Shown here piece after piece: positions 1 to 7,983 of a stretch of DNA of 64,000 nt (position 1 is its first letter; each line of letters starts with the position of its first letter). Below the pieces are notes generated by a model. That model made no database searches. It saw only the letters and a list, made by a program, of their open reading frames with translations, and had not been told where the DNA came from. The stretch is from the NCBI GenBank assembly GCA_024234975.1, contig JACKNH010000019.1, forward strand, positions 1 to 64,000, in the 5' to 3' direction. Made by a program: the position numbers and the translations under genes. The stretch is from Gammaproteobacteria bacterium (GTDB taxonomy: Bacteria > Pseudomonadota > Gammaproteobacteria > Ga0077536).

Positions 1-74
1 GAGCCAGCTGCCAACCTCCGCACAGCGGTTCCGGCTACTGCTCAAGACCGCGATATCAATCAGCGTCTGTCCGA

Positions 75-1412
75 TCAGGCTATTTCGCTTTCGTCTTGCT
101 CAATCGCGCCACTCAAGTCAGCTTCTACGATGGCTGTGAGCGGGAAGCTGCAGTGGAAGGTACTGCCTTTGCCGAGTTCGCTGGTGACCGTCAAGGTGGC
201 CTTGTGACGTTGCAGAACGTGCTTGACGATGGCCAGCCCCAGACCGGTGCCACCATGGGCACGTGAACGCCCTTCATCCACCCGATAAAAACGCTCGGTG
301 ACACGCGGGATATCGTGCGGCGGAATGCCGATGCCGTTGTCCTGCACTTCCATGTGCGCACCTTTATCATCGCGATACCAGCGGATTCGGATGACGCCTC
401 TTGGCGGCGTGTATTTCACGGCATTGAAAATGATGTTTGAGAACGCGCTGAACAGCTCTTTTTCTGCGCCCATGATGCGGAACTTCGCATCCAGTTCGAG
501 CGAGAACAGGTGCCCCTGGTCGCCACTGAGGTCCTGGGCCTGCTGTTGTATCGACGTCAACATCGAAGACACCTGTACCGGGGCCATTTCGGCCGGCACC
601 GCCTGACGTTCCAGACGCGACAGCAACAGCAGGTCCTCGATGATGTTCTGCATCCGTAGCGCGTGCTCAGACATGTGCGAAAAGGCGGTATGCCATTGTT
701 CGGGCATCTGGTCCTGCTGGCTGCGTAACGCCTCAAGATAACCGCGGAATACGGTGATAGGGGTGCGCAGCTCGTGCGAGACGTTGGCGACAAAGTCACT
801 GCGGGCCTGGTTTGCGCGTTGCAGATCGGTCACGTCGCGCGCGACCAGCAACCAGTCCTCGGCGGCGATGGGCACCAGGCGCAGGCTGAGGTAGGTGAGA
901 TCGTCGATGGGCGACACCAGATTCAGGGACGAATCCGGTTCAAGGTGTTCGATGAAGTTTCGCAGTTCGGGACTGCGTACCAGGTTGGTGAGGCGCTGGC
1001 CGTTGTCTGCCGGCCAGTTGACGCCCAGTGTGGCGCCTGCCGCCTTGTTGGCCCAGCGCACCGTGCCGAGGTGGTCTATCACAATGGTCGCATCGGGCAG
1101 CGCCCGGGTCGCGTTCTGGAAATCCTTGATATAGCGCGAGAGACGTTTCTTGCGCCGCTTGTGGCGATCACGCAGGCGATCGATTTCGAAGCTGAGTTCT
1201 TCGAATATGCCAGGAACTTCGGGCGGTTCAAATTGTTTGCGCTGTTGAATCCAGTGCAGCAATCGCTTCTGCATGATGGATTGCCATACAAGGTATCCGC
1301 TCACCGCGATGAGCAGTGCGAGCGTGATATTGCCTGCAAGCAGCCCGGCGACCAGCGCGAGCGCCAGTACGACCGTCAACCGAAACAGATCGAACCCTAA
1401 CATCGTATCCAA
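75..1412 (-). CDS. phoR: PhoR-type phosphate sensor histidine kinase
   Basis: Membrane sensor kinase of the phosphate-starvation two-component system; it autophosphorylates on histidine and passes the phosphate to PhoB. Two hydrophobic segments lie at about residues 8-46. A PAS-like region follows (about 100-195), then the HisKA helix with the motif VSHELRTP (phospho-acceptor His about 213), an N box near 330, DNGIGIP near 362 and the G2 box GGTGLGLAIVK near 390. The length (445 aa) is usual for PhoR. It lies 129 bp downstream of phoB on the same strand. An alternative ATG three codons in would also fit. Assignment to PhoR rather than another kinase rests on the PhoB partner and the Pho box upstream of phoB. 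Confidence 0.93.
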   Translation of the reverse strand: MDTMLGFDLFRLTVVLALALVAGLLAGNITLALLIAVSGYLVWQSIMQKRLLHWIQQRKQFEPPEVPGIFEELSFEIDRLRDRHKRRKKRLSRYIKDFQNATRALPDATIVIDHLGTVRWANKAAGATLGVNWPADNGQRLTNLVRSPELRNFIEHLEPDSSLNLVSPIDDLTYLSLRLVPIAAEDWLLVARDVTDLQRANQARSDFVANVSHELRTPITVFRGYLEALRSQQDQMPEQWHTAFSHMSEHALRMQNIIEDLLLLSRLERQAVPAEMAPVQVSSMLTSIQQQAQDLSGDQGHLFSLELDAKFRIMGAEKELFSAFSNIIFNAVKYTPPRGVIRIRWYRDDKGAHMEVQDNGIGIPPHDIPRVTERFYRVDEGRSRAHGGTGLGLAIVKHVLQRHKATLTVTSELGKGSTFHCSFPLTAIVEADLSGAIEQDESEIA

Positions 1413-1541
1413 CGCCTCCGGGGCAGACTGTGCCGCCGCGTGGTCTGCTCAGCGCCGCATGATACAGGCAGGCCCGGAATGCCGCAAAACACGAATATGG
1501 TCAACAGGTTGGAAGAACCCGGCAGCCGCAAGCCGTGTGAC

Positions 1542-2240
1542 TCAGTGGGTGGTGGGTGAAAACCGGTAGCCGACGCTGCGGACGGTCTGGATATAACTGT
1601 CGGCATCGGCCTGACCCAGGACCTTGCGCAATCGTCGGATGTGGACGTCCACCGTGCGCTCATCAATGTACGCATCGTCGCCCCAGACCTGGGTCAGCAA
1701 CTGGTCGCGGGAGAACACCCGTTCCTGGTGAGTGGCAAAAAAATGCAGCAACTTGTATTCGGTGGGACTCAACTGCAGTGTGCCGCGAGCGCCGGTCACC
1801 CGGCGCGTTTGATGATCAATCGTCAGTGTGCCAGCGGTAACGACTTCATCGGTGGTCGGTTCGTAGGTGCGGCGGAGGACGGCACGTATGCGTGCGATCA
1901 ACTCCTGGACCGAGAACGGCTTGGTGACGTAGTCGTCGGCGGCGATTTCCAGGCCGCGGATCCGGTCCTGTTCGTCCGCGCGGGCGGTGACCATGATGAT
2001 CGGGACCTGCGCGGTGGTCGAGTCCTGGCGCAGGCGGCGGGCGAGTTCCAGCCCGGACAGGCCCGGGAGCATCCAGTCCAACAGCACCAGGTCCGGTTTG
2101 CGTGCTTCCATGCACTCTGTCGCCTGGCGGGTGTCTTCCGCTTCCGCGGTATCAAAGCCGGCGCCGCGCAGTGCGAACGCGGTCATTTCACGTATCGCGG
2201 CTTCGTCTTCGACAATGAGTATGTAAGGTTTTGCGGCCAT
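1542..2240 (-). CDS. phoB: PhoB phosphate regulon response regulator
   Basis: OmpR-family transcription factor that activates phosphate-scavenging genes when phosphorylated by PhoR. The receiver domain (about 1-120) keeps the acidic pair E11-D12, phospho-acceptor D55 in LLDWMLPG, and K107 in DDYVTKPF. The winged-helix DNA-binding domain (about 130-230) ends with the typical RTVDVHIRRLRKVL and VRSVGYRF motifs. The length (232 aa) matches PhoB. The gene is followed by phoR and preceded, after only 69 bp, by the RuBisCO-like gene; that gap contains a Pho-box-like site, so autoregulation is likely. Confidence 0.96.
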   Translation of the reverse strand: MAAKPYILIVEDEAAIREMTAFALRGAGFDTAEAEDTRQATECMEARKPDLVLLDWMLPGLSGLELARRLRQDSTTAQVPIIMVTARADEQDRIRGLEIAADDYVTKPFSVQELIARIRAVLRRTYEPTTDEVVTAGTLTIDHQTRRVTGARGTLQLSPTEYKLLHFFATHQERVFSRDQLLTQVWGDDAYIDERTVDVHIRRLRKVLGQADADSYIQTVRSVGYRFSPTTH

Positions 2241-2278
2241 GAGCTCGTATCAAGTCTGCGCGCATTGAAACGGCTCAA

Positions 2279-2297
2279 TATTACAGGAATATGACCG
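2279..2297 (-). promoter_or_regulatory. Candidate Pho box upstream of phoB
   Basis: On the minus strand the site reads CGGTCATATTCCTGTAATA. It resembles the Pho-box layout of two CTGTCA-like direct repeats separated by an AT-rich spacer: GGTCAT and CTGTAA start 11 bases apart. It ends 39 bp before the phoB start codon, where PhoB autoregulatory sites are usually found. The match is by eye and the first repeat differs from consensus, so binding is inferred. Confidence 0.6.
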
Positions 2298-2309
2298 GCG
2301 GCCGGCGCT

Positions 2310-3413
2310 TCACCCACCTGCGCTGCAGGCTGCAACACTGTCCACAAATGATTGCGTGCGATCACGCAGTCGCGGTCCGGCCTCCAGCAGGCTGCCACCG
2401 ATCAACAGCATCGTGTCGGCACCGTAAGTCGCCAGCAACTCCGGTACCCGTTCGACCGTCATGCCACCGGCAGGCACCGGCATGGCCGGCGCAATATTAC
2501 CCCACGGAGCGCGTGACGCAGCCGCCAGCGCCGTGCACTGCGCCAGCGAATAGCTGAATCGGCCGCCGTAGTTGGTGAAGATGATGCCGTCGGCGCCCAC
2601 CAGTCGGAGCAGTTTGCCGAACAACAGTTCCGGCGCGATTCGGCGGGCGCCGGCAAAAGTGGGATGGGCGAGGATTGGAACGTCACACTGCTCGACCAGC
2701 GCGTTGAAGTTCGCCGGACCCATCAACATGGGAGGCGCCATGACCATTTCCACGCCTTCGTCCCGACACAGCTCGAGCTGCTTCAGCATGTTCAACAGAT
2801 CACCGGAAAGATTCGGCGCGTAGATCACCTTGTGGCCGGTACGCGCTGATACTTCGCGTACGCAGCGTTGCAGTGCCGGCACGCGCTCGGCAAACCGGCA
2901 GTGCGGATATTGATCAACGATTCCGTGGTCATCCTTGATGATGTCGATACCACCCTCTGCCATGGCCTGACACAACTGCAGCAGCTTGTCGGTCGTCGAC
3001 CCTTGCGGTTTCAAGGCCGTGGCGGTGATGGCCCGTCGTTCTACGCCAAGCAATTTGCGAATACCGTTGATGCCATGACGTGGCCCGCGCAATCGTGCCA
3101 ACAATGCGGGCGGCAGTTCCACATCGAGTATTTCGACACCGGGCAGCATGGAGCAATTGCCGAACAACACGTTGAACAGTTGGCCGACGTCATCACCGAC
3201 CGTATCCACGCCGTAGTCGATACGTGCCTTGAACTGGCCATGGTTGAGTGCGACGATCTCGCCGACGCTGGCAATGACATTCTCCAGCACGTAAGCATCA
3301 TCAATCGGCGCCAGCGGCATCTCCACGCTTTGCTCCACGGCGATGGCCTGGGCCTTGCGCTCGACATCGGCGGCGTCGGATTCAATTCGGTAATAGGCCT
3401 GGATACGTTGCAT
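2310..3413 (-). CDS. RuBisCO-like protein (form IV, RLP)
   Basis: A 367-aa member of the RuBisCO large-subunit superfamily, shorter than true large subunits (about 460-480 aa). Visible active-site segments: TATALKPQG (K135, equivalent of K175, with the next Lys replaced by Gln), GGIDIIKDDHG (K160 equals the carbamylated K201, D162 equals D203, H163 replaces E204), ILAHPTFAG (H250, the following Arg lost), loop-6-like FGKLLRL (K267), PAGGM (Ser379 replaced by Ala) and LLIGG (about 337-340). This pattern of kept and lost residues is that of form IV proteins, which catalyse enolisation/isomerisation or related sugar-phosphate reactions rather than CO2 fixation. The substrate is unknown. It lies just upstream of phoB on the same strand; no methionine-salvage or sugar-catabolic genes adjoin it. 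Confidence 0.85.
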   Translation of the reverse strand: MQRIQAYYRIESDAADVERKAQAIAVEQSVEMPLAPIDDAYVLENVIASVGEIVALNHGQFKARIDYGVDTVGDDVGQLFNVLFGNCSMLPGVEILDVELPPALLARLRGPRHGINGIRKLLGVERRAITATALKPQGSTTDKLLQLCQAMAEGGIDIIKDDHGIVDQYPHCRFAERVPALQRCVREVSARTGHKVIYAPNLSGDLLNMLKQLELCRDEGVEMVMAPPMLMGPANFNALVEQCDVPILAHPTFAGARRIAPELLFGKLLRLVGADGIIFTNYGGRFSYSLAQCTALAAASRAPWGNIAPAMPVPAGGMTVERVPELLATYGADTMLLIGGSLLEAGPRLRDRTQSFVDSVAACSAGG

Positions 3414-3471
3414 AGCCTAATGATACCAGCAGGCCCATGGACTTGGGCATGCGGAAACTGCCCAGGAAGGT

Positions 3472-4283
3472 ATGGTACGGATCTCTTTGTCTTCTATGCC
3501 GGAACGGCTTCCCATATCGGTATTTGTGATCGCATTGAATGAAGCGGATCGCATCGGGCGCACGCTGGCCAGCGTTGCCGATTGGGCGGACGAGGTCATC
3601 GTGATCGACAGCGGCAGCACCGACGGCACCTGCGATATCGCCAGGGCTGCCGGGGCGCGGGTCATTAGCCATGACTGGCCCGGTTATGGCCAACAGAAGA
3701 TTTTCGGTGAACAGCAGTGCCGCAACCGATGGTTACTCAACCTCGATGCGGATGAGGTCGTCAGCCCGGCGCTGGCAGATTCGATCCGTTCATTCATTAA
3801 CGGCGACACAACAGGCATCGGCGCCGCGGCCTTCCGCTGGCAGATGGTTCACTGGCGTGATCCCAAGCCGCGACGACTGGCGCCATCACACAGGTTTGTG
3901 CGGCCTTTATGATCGGCAACAGGCCGGCTTCGCGGACAGTCCGGTACACGATTCGGTGGCGGTGACCAGCGGCGAAATCGCCGATCTCACGGGCAGGTAT
4001 GGCACCACAGTTTCCGATCACTGGCACACTTCCGGGCCAAGTTGTTCAACTATGCCGAATCCCAGGCCAGCGATATGGTCGCACGTGGCCGGGTGCCGTC
4101 GGCCTGGCGGATTGGGCTGGAACCGTTGCTGGGATTCCTCAGGTTGTACATATTGCGGCGCTATTTCATTTTTACGGCATGGACGGAATGACAATGTCGC
4201 TCGCTTACGGCAAGGCGCGCTTCCTGCGGCTCAAGCGCGCCCGTGAGAAATTCATGGGTACGGCGCCACCGCCATCGAACTAG
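3472..4283 (+). pseudogene. Glycosyltransferase family 2, WaaE/KdtX-like, frameshifted
   Basis: The first frame encodes a GT-A glycosyltransferase N-terminus: SVFVIALNEADRIGRTLAS, VIVIDSGSTDGT, and the DXD-like segment LLNLDADEV. Family similarity then jumps frame three times: near 3902 (RFVRLYDRQ continues in another frame), near 3996 (VWHHSFRSLAHFRAKLFNY) and near 4180 in a run of five T (GMDGMTMSLAYGKARFLRLK). The C-terminal hydrophobic stretch GFLRLYILRRYFIF is typical of the LPS-core WaaE-like family. Each piece is well conserved, so the indels are either recent decay or sequence errors. An intact version would be about 265 aa and act in lipopolysaccharide or capsule glycosylation. The start is uncertain (3472 or 3496). 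Confidence 0.75.
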
Positions 4284-4304
4284 CCCCGGACGCGAACGAC
4301 GCCG

Positions 4305-5324
4305 ATGAGCAATACATTGAAGTTATCCATTCTCGACCAATCGCCAATTGCCGAAGGCAATGACTTCGCCAGCGCATTGCGCAATACCATCGCACTGGCC
4401 CAGTTGGGCGATAGGCTGGGATACCGGCGCATCTGGATCGCTGAGCACCACGCGATGGGCGCACTGGCGAGTCCCGCACCGGAAATTCTGCTGGCGCGGT
4501 TGACGGGCGAGACCGATCGGATTCGCCTGGGAAGTGGCGGCGTGATGCTCCCGCACTACAGTCCCCTGAAAGTCGCGGAAGTCTTCAGCATGCTGAATGC
4601 GATGGCGCCCGGACGAATCGACCTGGGGGTTGGGTCGCGCGCCGGGCGGCGGAGCGATCGAAATGCTCGCCTTGCGCCGTGAACGCAGCCGTTCACCGAT
4701 GCCGGATGACTTTGTCGAACAAGTCAGTGAGTTGATCGCCTACCTGGAACGGCGCTTTCCCGGTGACCACCCATTCGCAGGCATTCCCATGGCGACCCAT
4801 ACGCCGCCGGCGTCGATCATCTGGTTACTCGGCTCCAGCATGTGGAGTGCGCAGGCCGCGGCACAGTGGGTATCCCATATGCGTTTGCCCATTTTTTCGG
4901 GCGCCAGTGATACCACGGAAGCGATTGCGACCTACCAGCGTTATTTTCAACCCTCGAGCTGGCAGATCCGTCGCCGCAGGCGATGGCCGCGGTGGGTGTC
5001 ATCTGTGCCGAGACCGACGCTGAAGCACAGCATCTCGCCGCCAGCGTGCGGCTGCTGCGACGCCGCTTGCGGCAGGGCAAGCCGCTGATAGCACCGCCGG
5101 ACGCGGCGCTGGCGGAGCTTGGTCCACAAGCTGTCACCGCACCCGGCGAGCGTACCCGCTGGCCGACATACTTCATTGGCCGCCCTGATGATGTTCGCAG
5201 TCAATTGCAAGGCGTTTGCCGAGGCGCTGGGCATCGAGGAATTGATGGTCGTGACGGTGACCCACGATCAGGCGGCCAAGCATCGCTCGTACGAGTTGCT
5301 TGCCGATGCATTTGGAATAATTGA
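4305..5324 (+). pseudogene. Luciferase-like monooxygenase (LLM), frameshifted
   Basis: The N-terminus (LSILDQSPIAEGN, RIWIAEHHAM, IRLGSGGVMLPHYSPLKVAE) is that of the MsnO8-type LLM-class flavin-dependent oxidoreductases. The reading frame shifts near 4638 (continuing as RAPGGGAIEMLALRRE). A compensating pair lies near 4868 and 4903, and further shifts lie near 4960 and 5205. The last coherent segment is AFAEALGIEELMVVTVTHD. With those indels removed a full-length protein of about 335 aa would result, ending near the TGATG that overlaps the FkbM gene start. Predicted activity is FMN-dependent oxidation of an unknown substrate. No internal stop is needed to explain the break apart from the indels. 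Confidence 0.75.
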
Positions 5325-6160
5325 TGGAGGAAGCCGGAACCGCCGCGTTTGGCGCGCATGCGCCGCCGCCCGTGCGACGCACATGCCGCGCGCTGGCGGC
5401 GCGGTTACCTGCACACGGACCATTGCGCTGGCTGACCTTCCTGCTGCGTCGGCTCGCCGGCGCCAGTCTTGCCGGCCCGTTGGATGTGATCCTTTTCGGC
5501 CATCAGCGCGCGCGCCTGTACCCGGCGCGTAACCTGTGTGAGAAGCGGGTTTACGCAACTCCGCAACTTTGGGACGCCGATGAGCGAGAACTGCTGGCCG
5601 CACATATCCACGCCGGCAGCGGGCCATTCCATTTTGTGGATGTAGGCGCCAACGTCGGCCTGTATACATTGTTTGTCCGCGAAATCTGCCAGCGCGCACA
5701 GCGTCCCCTGGTCGCGATTGCCATCGAGCCTTCGGCGCTGCTGCGCGGCCGTCTGTGTGACAACCTCGCGCTCAACCGGGCAGAGGAGGTCGCTGTGGTT
5801 GCCGAGGCGGTCGCGTCCGAGGTGGGCCAGGTCCGGCTTGCGCACGCCGTCGACAATCTGGGCCAGACTTCGGTGGTTGCCGATGGTCCCGGTGACGTCG
5901 TGTCTGCCAGGCCATTGCTGGATATCGTTATGCGTTTTCCCCTGCCAGCGTTGGACGCGCTGAAAATCGACATCGAAGGCGGTGAGCATGCCGTGCTCGA
6001 ACACTTTTTCGCAACGGCTACGCAGGATTTGCGACCTCGAATGATCATCACCGAGACGGCGACGCCGGAACAATCCACGGCGCAAGCGGCATTGATGTCC
6101 GCCAACGGTTATCGCGTGCTAGTGACAACAAGGCTGAATTCGGTTTACGTCAACGGTTAG
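5324..6160 (+). CDS. FkbM family methyltransferase
   Basis: SAM-dependent methyltransferase of the FkbM family, usually O-methylating sugars or polyketides. The SAM-binding motif I is FHFVDVGANVGLYTLFV (about residues 103-119), followed by an acidic motif in AIEPSALLRGRL. The motif DALKIDIEGGEHAVLEHF is the family's signature second half. The length (278 aa) is normal. The ATG at 5324 overlaps the TGA that probably ended the preceding monooxygenase gene (TGATG); TTG at 5321 is an alternative start. Its neighbours are a glycosyltransferase upstream and convergent pyruvyl-transferase and sulfotransferase genes, so methylation of a surface glycan is a reasonable inference. Confidence 0.87.
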   Translation: MEEAGTAAFGAHAPPPVRRTCRALAARLPAHGPLRWLTFLLRRLAGASLAGPLDVILFGHQRARLYPARNLCEKRVYATPQLWDADERELLAAHIHAGSGPFHFVDVGANVGLYTLFVREICQRAQRPLVAIAIEPSALLRGRLCDNLALNRAEEVAVVAEAVASEVGQVRLAHAVDNLGQTSVVADGPGDVVSARPLLDIVMRFPLPALDALKIDIEGGEHAVLEHFFATATQDLRPRMIITETATPEQSTAQAALMSANGYRVLVTTRLNSVYVNG

Positions 6161-6201
6161 TTGAACGGCGGTGGGGGAAACCGCTCTTCGCCACGCCGTG
6201 A

Positions 6202-6313
6202 GGTTTGCAGTTGGATATGTCCGCTCAGGACCCGCTGTGAATACATCCCTGTACGCTCGGGCTCGGCATCCATGCCTCGCACGGTCCTGACCAGACATAT
6301 CCAACTGCAAACC
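6202..6313. repeat. Inverted-repeat intergenic element
   Basis: Perfect 20-bp arms, GGTTTGCAGTTGGATATGTC at 6202-6221 and its exact reverse complement at 6294-6313, enclose 72 bp. Inside the arms a further 8-bp complementary pair (TCAGGACC and GGTCCTGA) extends the stem after a 3-base internal loop. The element fills the space between the convergent FkbM and pyruvyl-transferase genes. It has no coding potential and no run of T. It looks like a dispersed extragenic palindromic element or a small non-autonomous mobile remnant rather than a simple terminator; copy number cannot be judged from one window. Confidence 0.75.
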
Positions 6314-6355
6314 ACGCAGCCACTTTGCGTCGGACGTGGGTTCCCGTAACGTGAT

Positions 6356-7156
6356 TCACAGAACAGGCGAGAACGCGCTCCGCAATGCATCGCATCGCTC
6401 TGCAATCCTTGCCGTGCTTACCTGCGTGGCGAGGTCATACAGAGCGTCCATGCTCAGCGTCGCCAACGTCTCCGGGCGATGGCAGACCATTTTCGTGTCC
6501 ACTGCGCCGAGGGCGTCGGAAAATTTCCACGGGTGTAATCCGCGCCCGCTGTCCGGTGTGCACCAGATGGCGGGAATACCCAGCGCCAAAGCGCCCAGTA
6601 GACCGTGCAGACTGCTGGAGATGACCAGCGTCGAAGCCTTGATCGAGGCGCACACCGAGTCGATGTCGGCGCCAAGATCAATCAGGCCGGCGCCGAGGCG
6701 AATGGCGAGATTACGCATTTCCCGGTCTTGCGCATGACTGATATGCGGAATCACGTTGATTTTTCGGGTGGTGGGCGTAGCAAGCTGTAACTCCGCCAGC
6801 AACCAGACCGGGTCGCCCAAAGGCAGTTCACCTTCGGCACAGCCACACCGCTGTGCTGTCGAAGGCCCACGCAGCGCGAGCAGACGTTGTCGTGGATATT
6901 GGATGAGGGGGCCGGGCCGTGCAGTGCCGGTTCCCCAAAGGTAGGGCAATTCAAACTTCCCGTGCAGCCAGCGGCGCCAACGCCTGGACATCACGAGATC
7001 GAGAACGCTGCCGGCGGCAACCAGATCACAGTCGCCAACGTCCGCAGCGCGCGCGGGTATGTCGAATACGCGTTCGATCAACCATGGCGAAATCACGTCC
7101 CCGAAGTTGCCGGCGGGGAATCGACGGCTGCGATAGGTGTAGACGCGCAACGGCAT
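6356..7156 (-). CDS. Polysaccharide pyruvyl transferase family protein
   Basis: A 266-aa protein with the polysaccharide pyruvyl transferase fold: N-terminal FPAGNFGDVISPWLIERVF, a GS-rich turn (VAAGSVLDLV), LRGPSTAQRCG (the family's RGP-type motif), and the C-terminal segment VISSSLHGLLGALALGIPAIW, which matches the S-x-H-G motif expected in the nucleotide/PEP-site half. Known members add pyruvate ketals to exopolysaccharide or cell-wall sugars. The gene is two bases downstream of the sulfotransferase on the same strand, so they are probably co-transcribed and modify the same surface glycan; this is inference from context. Confidence 0.82.
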   Translation of the reverse strand: MPLRVYTYRSRRFPAGNFGDVISPWLIERVFDIPARAADVGDCDLVAAGSVLDLVMSRRWRRWLHGKFELPYLWGTGTARPGPLIQYPRQRLLALRGPSTAQRCGCAEGELPLGDPVWLLAELQLATPTTRKINVIPHISHAQDREMRNLAIRLGAGLIDLGADIDSVCASIKASTLVISSSLHGLLGALALGIPAIWCTPDSGRGLHPWKFSDALGAVDTKMVCHRPETLATLSMDALYDLATQVSTARIAERCDALRSAFSPVL

Positions 7157-7158
7157 TG

Positions 7159-7983
7159 TCAGTTCGTTCCAGTCAGCATGTCCTGCGCATCATGGGTGGC
7201 GGCAAACGCCCGCAGTTCCTGAATCTGGGCGCCGTTCAATCGCTGTCGCCAGTCATCGTCACGCGATCGATTGGCCAGTGGTGGATGAAAATCCGCCGTT
7301 ACGCCGAGAAATGCAGCAAGGTCGAGCGTGCATCGAAAGGGATCGAGTAGCAATCGGGAGTACTCGAGCACCAGCAGCCGATCCGGATACAGCTGCTGTA
7401 GCCGGGCGATCTCCCGGGTGTGGCAAATCACCCGCCATGTACTGCGTTGTTCCAGGCTCCAGGATATGTATTGTTCGCGATTGTCCGCTGTGATCCCGAG
7501 CAACAGGTTGGGTATCGGATACTGCTGCCAGTTTTCCATCCAGAAGCGGACGCCTTTATGGCGCAGCATGCTGGCAACCGTCGGTTCTATCTCCCGCGTG
7601 ATGGCGATGAACCGGGCGTGAGCGAAAGCCGCCATCAGCGGTTCCATCAACCACAGGTTGGGATGGCTTTTGTCCGCATAATGCAACGGTGCGAAGCGTC
7701 GGTGATAAATGTCATAGCGATGGACAAGGCGCGGCAGCAAGCGGCTGCGCTCAGCCGGGTCCAGCGCCATTCGGGTGACCCAGCCGAATTCCGGATTGCT
7801 TTCAATGGCGACGTGAACCATCGGGTGCGACCCAAGCGTCTCGCCCAACCAATGGGTACCGGAACGACCGGTGCCAATGACAAAAATCTTTTTCGGCGCG
7901 TCCGGAGTATCAGGTAGTGCGCGGGTCAGATGTCCGCGCAGGTAGTCGAATTCATGAACCAGGCGCTGCAGCTTTTTGCGCAT
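7159..7983 (-). CDS. Sulfotransferase family protein
   Basis: A 274-aa PAPS-dependent sulfotransferase candidate. The N-terminal KIFVIGTGRSGTHWLGETL (about residues 32-50) is the 5'-phosphosulfate-binding loop seen in this superfamily. The segment FIAITREIEPTVASML resembles the 3'-phosphate-binding region, and LLVLEYSRLLLDP is a conserved C-terminal segment. The acceptor is unknown. Its stop overlaps nothing but lies 2 bp from the pyruvyl-transferase start, and its own start touches the nupC stop, suggesting a nupC-sulfotransferase-pyruvyl-transferase transcription unit. Confidence 0.85.
   Translation of the reverse strand: MRKKLQRLVHEFDYLRGHLTRALPDTPDAPKKIFVIGTGRSGTHWLGETLGSHPMVHVAIESNPEFGWVTRMALDPAERSRLLPRLVHRYDIYHRRFAPLHYADKSHPNLWLMEPLMAAFAHARFIAITREIEPTVASMLRHKGVRFWMENWQQYPIPNLLLGITADNREQYISWSLEQRSTWRVICHTREIARLQQLYPDRLLVLEYSRLLLDPFRCTLDLAAFLGVTADFHPPLANRSRDDDWRQRLNGAQIQELRAFAATHDAQDMLTGTN

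Noticed and set aside
1..74. Possible gene end before phoR
   Set aside because: Only 74 bases are present downstream of phoR. Neither strand shows a recognisable protein end or start, so nothing can be supported.
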